From a virus, in the IMG/VR virus record IMGVR_UViG_3300009508_000011, positions 142,118-206,117 of that record: 64,000 nucleotides of DNA. One strand, written 5' to 3'. Shown here one piece after another: positions 55,118-62,103 of the stretch; position 1 is the first letter of the stretch, and each line of letters starts with the position of its first letter. Made by a program: the position numbers and the translations under genes. The notes beneath the pieces were generated by a model that was not told the DNA's origin, ran no database searches, and was given only the letters and a program-made list of their open reading frames with translations.

Positions 55118-55744
55118 CTAAAGATTGCAGTTATGCATGTGCTCTTCTTCCTGACGAATAGATTCCATCAAGTAAGCATCTGTATCTTCAACTAAAAACT
55201 TATTTCTCTCTTGTACTTCTTTGATTCTTTTTGGACAGTGGTAATGTTTAATCAAGACTTGCTTGAGTTCATTCCCATCTACATCGTCAAAGTAAGTAAC
55301 TCCTTCTACATTATCGTCTTCATAGACACCCTTTGAATTAAAAGTAAGAGTTTGAAACTCCTTACTAAAATATACCGACCCTAGAAACCTAGGAGGTATT
55401 GTTAACGAGGCAATGCGGAAACAACTTTCCACTGAGGCCACCATCTTGTATATATTATCTGGCCTAACGTTAGCTCTCGCTAGAACTGTCTGTAACCGTC
55501 GCACTACCCTGTCGGGGACTAATTCATCCTCTTGGATTGGCGTGAGTCGGGCAATTACATACATGCAGAGAATGCGCATCAGGGCAATGTTAACTTTATC
55601 ATTGTCCCAACACAAACGTCCACGTACATTAAATATAACCGTCTGGCCTCGGTCGAACATAAGTTCAGATAATGGATTGTCTTCGCAACTTGCCCATTCA
55701 TCTTCGGAGGGGTTAATTCCTCTTCTATTACCGGGTATGGTCAT
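55118..55744 (-). CDS. Unknown protein
   Basis: 208 residues with SD AGAGGTAA. Helical, acidic C-terminal half (RIKEVQERNKFLVEDTDAYL). Has a strong promoter-like element at 55800-55831. No domain recognised. Confidence 0.65.
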   Translation of the reverse strand: MTIPGNRRGINPSEDEWASCEDNPLSELMFDRGQTVIFNVRGRLCWDNDKVNIALMRILCMYVIARLTPIQEDELVPDRVVRRLQTVLARANVRPDNIYKMVASVESCFRIASLTIPPRFLGSVYFSKEFQTLTFNSKGVYEDDNVEGVTYFDDVDGNELKQVLIKHYHCPKRIKEVQERNKFLVEDTDAYLMESIRQEEEHMHNCNL

Positions 55745-55799
55745 CAGGTTACCTCTGCTGGTTCTAATTACTACTTGCTAAAAAACTTACTACTTAATA

Positions 55800-55831
55800 G
55801 TTCTATACTTAAAGAGGTCTGTGTATTTTTT
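55800..55831 (-). promoter_or_regulatory. Promoter-like element, strong match
   Basis: Minus strand: AAAAAATAC, 14 bases, GTATAGAAC, about 56 bases before the 208-residue gene. Confidence 0.65.
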
Positions 55832-55850
55832 ATTTATTTGTAAATTAGAC

Positions 55851-55879
55851 AAAAAAATAAAGGGGGCCCCTGCCCCCCG
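55851..55879 (-). terminator. Terminator after HExxH copy B
   Basis: 6-bp stem GGGGGC/GCCCCC with a four-base loop, an A-rich run on the left (the minus-strand U tract). Confidence 0.75.
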
Positions 55880-55885
55880 TTATTA

Positions 55886-56521
55886 TTACACCGTTCTACC
55901 AAAGGACTCCATAGCAGCCTCTATTGATTTACAATGTTCTTTTTCATATTCGCCAATAAGGTTACGTAGATTAGTAATCTCTTCGTCAGTATACATAGTT
56001 GCATACGCCTCTAGTTCCCATGGTAGATGTCTCCACCAATGAACTGGGTCTATTTTATCTAAACCCATCCCTGCGATTACTTGGTCAGTGAATGGTTCAC
56101 CCTTCCAATATGTAGTGGCCTCAGTTTCAACATAAAGAAAATCACCACGTTCAAATTGCTTATAGTGAGTCACCTCATGTCTAAGTATTGCTTCCACAAA
56201 AGGAGTGTCTATATTAACCACTACTACTGGCACACCGTTAAATACTTTAAAGAAAGCACCAATATTAGTATCAAATACTGGAAATGCATTAGGTATTAGT
56301 TGACGAAGTCCGGTAACGCTAACGAAGCAGAAGTTACGGTCTTTGCTATCCTCAAAGAATTGTGGGCTGAAAGTATTACGCATGGCTTCGATTATAAAGT
56401 CGGCATTTATAATCGAGTGACCATTAAGAGTGTGGTTACTAATTAGTTGAACGTCGTCTATGTCTGTCTGCGTATGTTCGATGTTACGAAGATTCTCTTC
56501 AAATAGGTTTACTAAATTCAT
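55886..56521 (-). CDS. HExxH putative zinc metallopeptidase, copy B
   Basis: 211 residues with SD AAAAGGA. HEVTH at 115-119 and LPWELEAYA at 166-174, aligned with copy A. Both also share a GVPxxxxNxD segment before the HExxH and a QFxRGD segment after it. No signal peptide. The gene follows the 49-base repeat at 56552-56600, so it may be driven by the same promoter as the 36056 gene. Confidence 0.6.
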   Translation of the reverse strand: MNLVNLFEENLRNIEHTQTDIDDVQLISNHTLNGHSIINADFIIEAMRNTFSPQFFEDSKDRNFCFVSVTGLRQLIPNAFPVFDTNIGAFFKVFNGVPVVVVNIDTPFVEAILRHEVTHYKQFERGDFLYVETEATTYWKGEPFTDQVIAGMGLDKIDPVHWWRHLPWELEAYATMYTDEEITNLRNLIGEYEKEHCKSIEAAMESFGRTV

Positions 56522-56551
56522 TATCTTTTCCTTTTATTTAAGATTAATATA

Positions 56552-56600
56552 CTACTTCACTAATGTAATATGTATCTATCGTTTTTTGGAAACGACATAA
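56552..56600 (-). promoter_or_regulatory. 49-base exact repeat, copy 2
   Basis: Identical to 36431-36479, placed about 30 bases upstream of the 211-residue HExxH gene start. Confidence 0.6.
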
Positions 56601-56630
56601 GAGGACTCATTTACGAGTCCTCGACTTATG
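56596..56630 (-). terminator. Terminator after the holin-like gene
   Basis: 8-bp stem GAGGACTC/GAGTCCTC, with outer CATAA/TTATG bases that can pair. Confidence 0.7.
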
Positions 56631-56637
56631 CAGGGTT

Positions 56638-57297
56638 TTACAGCTTAAAGACTTTCTTAGTGATTACATCACCAATAGAACCACCGAACGTTTTCTTAGG
56701 TTCAGTTACTACGCCTACTTGTGCATTAGCACGGGCACGCTTATCCTCACTGCGGTCAAAGAAGTAAGAACGGATAACCCAAATAGGGAAACCTAATATA
56801 ATACTCCAAGAAGTGTAGTCTGGAAGTAATGTTCTTAACGCCGTTAACTCAGCAGCAGTACTAACACCCATCTTATCAGATTTGAAGGCTTCCATCACTG
56901 ACTGCGCAATGAACCAGTTTGAGTATATAGCACAACCTAAACCAGCCATCACTAAGATAGCCATTAGGATAACTACAGTCGGTCTTACCCAACCATAACC
57001 TTTATCCGCATGTAACATGGCAAGACGTATCTTAACCGTGTTATCATCGATGTGCTGTTCAAACTTATATCCCGCTACCTTCTTCGCGACTTCACTTTGA
57101 ATAAGGATAGCCTGCGTTTCTGGCGGGAGACCTTCGACTGCTTTAGCAACTTCTTCACCTGTTGCTGTCTTCGGGTCGAGCTTGTTATCTGTTCCAACGA
57201 ATTCATTTACCTTCTCTACTAATTTATCACCGAGTGAAGGGATTACGGAACTTAATACTGCCTTACCTACCGTTCCCAATATTGTCAGGAGACCCAT
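56638..57297 (-). CDS. Holin-like membrane protein (3-TM-holin type)
   Basis: 219 residues from ATG at 57297, which has AGAGGA 7 bases upstream; the longer start at 57321 has none. An N-terminal Gly/Val-rich helix and a conserved-looking middle (WVRPTVVILMAILVM) and late hydrophobic segment (SWSIILGFPIWVIRS) fit the WRP-type 3-TM holin family. Holins open the inner membrane and release the endolysin. Charged cytoplasmic tail. Its gene overlaps the thymidylate-kinase gene by 35 bases, so expression is coupled. Confidence 0.6.
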   Translation of the reverse strand: MGLLTILGTVGKAVLSSVIPSLGDKLVEKVNEFVGTDNKLDPKTATGEEVAKAVEGLPPETQAILIQSEVAKKVAGYKFEQHIDDNTVKIRLAMLHADKGYGWVRPTVVILMAILVMAGLGCAIYSNWFIAQSVMEAFKSDKMGVSTAAELTALRTLLPDYTSWSIILGFPIWVIRSYFFDRSEDKRARANAQVGVVTEPKKTFGGSIGDVITKKVFKL

Positions 57298-58138
57298 TCC
57301 AACATCCTCTACGTATTGCATCTGCTAAAGCCATCTTCACGGCTTGATGCTCATTTAAAAGTTCAGTACCTACTGTGGCATAACCAAAGTTAGTACTCCA
57401 TAGCTTGTCTTTATCACCATCGAATGTGTATCCGTAGTTGACAAGTTTTTCATATACGATATCAAGGTGAATGGAAGTGTAACCTGCTGAACCGTAATAG
57501 GTAACCATATCATTCACTATAACAATAGAAAGAGGGGAAATGGTTAAGGTAGCCTCTGTGAGGCTCTCTAACACTTCCTGATAGACTTCTTCCTGTGTTC
57601 CTGACGATGACACCGTAATTATAAAAGGATTGCTTCTAGCGCATTTAAGGTAGCGTTGACGCACCTCATCTTGATAGCCCTTCCCTTTCTTTTCAATGGT
57701 ATCCTTTTCACGGTCACCAATGCGAGCATCTGCTGTATCTACATCCAAATCAACGAGTATGACAATGTCAGGTAATACCATACCGTTATGTAGATTATTA
57801 AACAATAACCGTTGGTCATCACTATCTACCTGATAAGCCTCACTACAAAGGAAACATCTATCGGAGACTACGTGCTTACCATCAACCAACGCAGGAATGA
57901 TTAACTTCTCTTGCATTGAATCTCTAGCTGCTGTCATTAGCAGTAGTTGTTGCTTAAGTGTAAACCCTACACCATCACGATGTAACAAAATTTCCCTGAT
58001 AGCATCAGCTTCTGGAGTACCTGAATACTCATGAACGTTAACGATATCTCTAGGTTGGTTTTGCTCTAACCAATCAACGACGGCACGAGAGGCTGTGGAT
58101 TTACCACAGCCGTCTATGCCACTTAAGGCAATATACAT
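57263..58138 (-). CDS. Thymidylate-kinase-like protein with C-terminal extension
   Basis: 291 residues with SD AAGGAA. P-loop GIDGCGKST (7-15), DRx motif SDRCFLCSEAYQ (92-103), and a lid region DREKDTIEKKGKGYQ. Residues 1-197 are the kinase domain (dTMP to dTDP). Residues 198-291 form an extra domain not usual in the 210-residue bacterial enzyme. It supplies nucleotides for replication. The extra part could be a regulatory or targeting module. Confidence 0.85.
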   Translation of the reverse strand: MYIALSGIDGCGKSTASRAVVDWLEQNQPRDIVNVHEYSGTPEADAIREILLHRDGVGFTLKQQLLLMTAARDSMQEKLIIPALVDGKHVVSDRCFLCSEAYQVDSDDQRLLFNNLHNGMVLPDIVILVDLDVDTADARIGDREKDTIEKKGKGYQDEVRQRYLKCARSNPFIITVSSSGTQEEVYQEVLESLTEATLTISPLSIVIVNDMVTYYGSAGYTSIHLDIVYEKLVNYGYTFDGDKDKLWSTNFGYATVGTELLNEHQAVKMALADAIRRGCWNGSPDNIGNGR

Positions 58139-58151
58139 TTTCTTTTCCTTG

Positions 58152-58526
58152 TTATACTTTCGGGGTATGGTTATTAATCAGTTCATGAGGTTGACCTGTA
58201 AATATTTCCCCATCACTATCTCTAACCCATTCCCACGTACCTTTACCAGTGACGTATATATAACCGCCATGTCGTAAGGTATAAGTACCACGAATACAAT
58301 GGGTACCATAAGGAAGTGAACGGTCATGAAAGTTATCTTTGTAATCAACCGCTTTAAAATAAGCAAGTAAATCACCAACATGGTGTTCATTATGTTCGAG
58401 CCATTTTTCAATACTTATATAAAGTACCTTGACATCTTCATCATTAGGATGTCTACATGGTTCTTCCTTACCCGCTAAAGGTAATCCCGTTTGTATATTC
58501 GCTGGGGCTAAATGTATTTTACTCAT
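58152..58526 (-). CDS. Unknown small protein
   Basis: 124 residues. Mixed beta, aromatic. Weak SD. Operon with the RuvC-like and kinase genes. No family recognised. Confidence 0.55.
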   Translation of the reverse strand: MSKIHLAPANIQTGLPLAGKEEPCRHPNDEDVKVLYISIEKWLEHNEHHVGDLLAYFKAVDYKDNFHDRSLPYGTHCIRGTYTLRHGGYIYVTGKGTWEWVRDSDGEIFTGQPHELINNHTPKV

Positions 58527-58542
58527 ACTTACATACTGCTCT

Positions 58543-59112
58543 CTAAAAGTTGCTTTCGAACAGTTTACGAATTTTCCAATAACCCACAGCTATAGCATCT
58601 GAAGCATGTTCTGAAAGATACTCTAGAAGAATGACGGTGTCGGCATCGTAAACCACGTCCGGCAGCTTTCTAATGGCTGCCATCACTTCTTCTTTGTCTT
58701 TGGACTTACCGCTAACCCCAACAGCCTTTTTAGCACTAGGTGGGTCAACATGGTCAAAGTCAACTAGTATGTTGTATCTAATAGCAGCATTACGAATGCC
58801 GTGGACGGCTTCCACCAGAGCAGCGTAGCTCTGGGGAAAACGACCTAGGAAGGGAGACTCATGTACAATTGAATGAGGTTCCCATCGGTTGAAGAATTCA
58901 GTTAAGTATTCTTCGTGGTAACATAACTTAGCTTGACGAAGTCCAAAACTTGTGATAACTTCAGGATACTTACTTGAGCCAGCTACTGCATCAATTGTTT
59001 CAGCGTAGCGGATATGTATCTTTCTAGTGACTAAACAAACGTCTAGTATAGCGATACCTAATTTATCCAAAGCGGGGTCAATTGAGACCACTCTATAGAA
59101 GTTATCATTCAT
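58543..59112 (-). CDS. RuvC-like Holliday junction resolvase
   Basis: 189 residues. SIDPALDKLGIAI (D12), IVHESPFLGRF (E85) and LSEHASDAIAVG (D172) are the acidic catalytic residues and strands of the RuvC fold. The PPSAKKAVGVSGKSKDKEEV stretch matches the conserved DNA-binding lysines of RuvC. It would resolve recombination and replication intermediates before packaging. SD AAGG. Length normal (170-190). Confidence 0.85.
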   Translation of the reverse strand: MNDNFYRVVSIDPALDKLGIAILDVCLVTRKIHIRYAETIDAVAGSSKYPEVITSFGLRQAKLCYHEEYLTEFFNRWEPHSIVHESPFLGRFPQSYAALVEAVHGIRNAAIRYNILVDFDHVDPPSAKKAVGVSGKSKDKEEVMAAIRKLPDVVYDADTVILLEYLSEHASDAIAVGYWKIRKLFESNF

Positions 59113-59128
59113 TTCTTACTTTACCTTA

Positions 59129-59995
59129 TTAACCAAGGGGCAACTGTTGTCCACCTGTATTATCTACAGCTAGAGGTTCAGATGCACCTAAATCAATCTT
59201 CAAGTTAAAGCCGTTGTTAGCAAAGGCCATTGGGTACATACATGATACAAACACTGACACTTGTACACCACGAGCTTCTAACATAGAGTACGGGTTACCA
59301 GCAGGAGGTTGTACACTAATATTAAAATCTTGACCTGAACAGATGGCTATTTCAGATACAACCGCATACGCTTCATCATTGTGACGAATACGACAAACCT
59401 GTTTAAGATTCTCAGCATCAGTTGCATTGAAGTCAATTTCGAAAGTAGTACTTACCGAAAGAGTTTCACCTGTACCTGGAGTGACGCCTTCAGGTGGAAT
59501 ATCAACCGGAGTTGGATTCAGGTCAGCCTGAGTAGGTTGGAAACTAACAGTGTCAACACCATTTTCAGTTACCACACTATGTTCGTAACGAATTGGTTGT
59601 AAACCACTACCAACGCGCTTAAGGTAATAACAGTAATAATCAACACCAGCGAATTGTTCTACAGTACGAATAGCATACTTAGCACGTTCATTGGCATCAA
59701 GGTCATTGTCCATCTCACGCATTACGAATGGTAAGTGTTTAAACAACGCTGCGTCGCGAGCACGATGTGGCCTAGACTTAACTAAAGCTTGGCCATCGGC
59801 ACCAGTATAGTTTTTATGTCCACCACGACCAATAGCATAATAGCCAAGGGTAGGGTTAGAATCAGGATTCTCAGTAGCTAACACACCGAACTTTTCATTT
59901 AAAGTAGAGTGTTCCTGAATTTGATGTTCAGCATTATTAAACATCGCTGTTTGTAAGCCGTTACCATAAATGGTACGTTTAGTTGCTAAGCTCAT
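59129..59995 (-). CDS. Unknown, probable virion structural protein
   Basis: 288 residues with SD GAGGAA. Beta-rich with a Pro/Thr-rich linker (DIPPEGVTPGTGETLSV) in the middle. Coupled to the 691-residue gene by a one-base stop/start overlap. Looks like a decoration or tail protein. No family assigned with certainty. Confidence 0.6.
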   Translation of the reverse strand: MSLATKRTIYGNGLQTAMFNNAEHQIQEHSTLNEKFGVLATENPDSNPTLGYYAIGRGGHKNYTGADGQALVKSRPHRARDAALFKHLPFVMREMDNDLDANERAKYAIRTVEQFAGVDYYCYYLKRVGSGLQPIRYEHSVVTENGVDTVSFQPTQADLNPTPVDIPPEGVTPGTGETLSVSTTFEIDFNATDAENLKQVCRIRHNDEAYAVVSEIAICSGQDFNISVQPPAGNPYSMLEARGVQVSVFVSCMYPMAFANNGFNLKIDLGASEPLAVDNTGGQQLPLG

Positions 59996-62070
59996 TACAT
60001 TTCCTCGATATCTGTAATACGTACTGGTGCACTACTACCAGACGTTAATTGATTGTTTTGTTCAACAACTGAGAAGTTTACCCCAATGTTCAATGAGTGA
60101 TGAGTTTTTATCTGGTCATTATACGCAACGTCCATCATTGTCAATGGACTATCCGAATTAAGATGATGTCTTACTTTGGATAAAGACTTAACCCTATCTA
60201 AAGTAGGGTCCTGCGTAATTTTTGAATACTGCTTAGTCTTCATATCGCTTGAGCGTATGGTAGGCCAATCAGTACGTTTCAACTCAATCTCATTGGTGGT
60301 TTGGATAAATTGCAAGTCGTAACTACATAATCTCTTCATTGCTGATAACATAGCAGCTTGAAGCTCACGTAGAGATTGACCAGCATTAACATCAGCCCCT
60401 GTAACAGCAGCTAATATCTCATTAGCCATTATCTCAGCATCTGCAGGGGATAATGTATCTAACGATAAACCTTTCTCAATAAGCCATTCTTGTATATCAC
60501 CCACCCCGTAAACAGCACGATAATCGCGGTAGCAATATTCAACTGCCTTAGCATATTCACCGTGACTACGGAAGTCTTCCACCGACCCTAAGAAATTACG
60601 ATGTTTAATTATAGCATCCATGATGGCGCTACATGAATCGTAGAAATCTTCAGTATTGGTATATAACTCAACGTTAGGTACCGTAGATACAATATCTGAA
60701 ACAGTGGTCTCATCAACATACCTTTTATCCAATACAGACATTACATCTGTCCAAACAAAAGACTCAGTTCTAACCGTACGCTTACAATAGACATCTGGCA
60801 TACTAGTCAGGGTTCTACCGTTGGCTTTATTGTAACAATAAAAATACGCAATTACCGCATCTTTTGAACTCAGCCTCATGGTGTTGTTGGTGTATGGATT
60901 AGAGACATTAACATAGGTCTTATACCTATCTGTAGATGCCCAATCCAACCAGTGTTCAACTAATACATCACCCATGGTTATAGGTAATGAACCAGATATA
61001 TCTACCGCTTCGGATTCTAATACCTTAGTTGGTAATGAATCTCTAGCTGAATCAATTATTCTGGTATCTATGTCGATTATATCTTTATACTGATGGTCTA
61101 AGTTCCAAAGACCTAGGTCTTCTTCTAAACCAAGAACTTCCTGAATGGTACGTTCTATTTCTTCGGCATAATGATTGTTAAGTGGGGTTCGTCTAATTCT
61201 AGACTTAGGCTTGTTGTTACCGGTAAGTACTTCATCCACAACATGCTCAATACGATGACCGTAGATACTTAAACCGCGCTCAGTAAGGAAGTTATGTACT
61301 AACTCCTTAAAGATTTCTTGTTTACCGACGTTGGCTTCAAGGTAACGTATGTTACGATATAGCCAATGTGCCTGTTTAAAGGTTAAGTATTCTCTGAAAT
61401 CATCCATAGCTGAATGGCTACCTAAGTAGCTCCAGATATGGTAACTGTGTACCATTTCAGTATGACAGTTAGCGAGTCTGATATTTAATACCCTAAGGGG
61501 CATATTTAGATAAAGTATGCCCAGTAGACTAGGCGTGTACAGTTCGTCGGTTATGGTATAGCCATCGATACCGTAACGAAAAGCAAAACCGTTTATCCAT
61601 TTTTGCAATTCAGGAATAATGTTTTCTTCCTGTGGTTCCAGTAGACTTCTATCCCAGTTTAAGATAGTATAGTCTTCGGCATCCACGGCTTTATTAACAT
61701 CAACCGGATTTACAATTCCGCGAATTAATTCTTCCTGTTCTGGATAACGAAGAACCAATTGTTCGTAGTAGTCACTCTGTAAAGAGTACTCCTTACGAGT
61801 AGTTTTATGTAGCTCAAGATTGGCCTTGGTAAATTCAATTGTTTCTAAAGTGTCAAGAGAAGTAACAGTCATCGTTGTATCGGTGACGTGATATTCTCCG
61901 GCTAAGTTAAGAAAGTACTTCCATTTATGAGTCTCCGTCTCAGGAGTATAACCTGTCTCTGACAGATAAGCATTAATGGCCTCTGCAGTTTTCTGTGATT
62001 TAATAACCATAGACTTGCAGAGTTTTATAGTATTTTTCTTAAAAATAAAGAAATAGTTATTATTACTCAC
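59995..62070 (-). CDS. Unknown, probable virion structural protein
   Basis: 691 residues from GTG (62068-62070) with GGAGGA upstream. Long helical protein with no catalytic motif. Paired with the 288-residue protein. Divergent from the portal-like gene with only 33 bases between them. A structural role is inferred from context. Confidence 0.6.
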   Translation of the reverse strand: MSNNNYFFIFKKNTIKLCKSMVIKSQKTAEAINAYLSETGYTPETETHKWKYFLNLAGEYHVTDTTMTVTSLDTLETIEFTKANLELHKTTRKEYSLQSDYYEQLVLRYPEQEELIRGIVNPVDVNKAVDAEDYTILNWDRSLLEPQEENIIPELQKWINGFAFRYGIDGYTITDELYTPSLLGILYLNMPLRVLNIRLANCHTEMVHSYHIWSYLGSHSAMDDFREYLTFKQAHWLYRNIRYLEANVGKQEIFKELVHNFLTERGLSIYGHRIEHVVDEVLTGNNKPKSRIRRTPLNNHYAEEIERTIQEVLGLEEDLGLWNLDHQYKDIIDIDTRIIDSARDSLPTKVLESEAVDISGSLPITMGDVLVEHWLDWASTDRYKTYVNVSNPYTNNTMRLSSKDAVIAYFYCYNKANGRTLTSMPDVYCKRTVRTESFVWTDVMSVLDKRYVDETTVSDIVSTVPNVELYTNTEDFYDSCSAIMDAIIKHRNFLGSVEDFRSHGEYAKAVEYCYRDYRAVYGVGDIQEWLIEKGLSLDTLSPADAEIMANEILAAVTGADVNAGQSLRELQAAMLSAMKRLCSYDLQFIQTTNEIELKRTDWPTIRSSDMKTKQYSKITQDPTLDRVKSLSKVRHHLNSDSPLTMMDVAYNDQIKTHHSLNIGVNFSVVEQNNQLTSGSSAPVRITDIEEM

Positions 62071-62103
62071 AGGTCCTCCGTTTAAATAAGAAGGAGTATT
62101 AGG

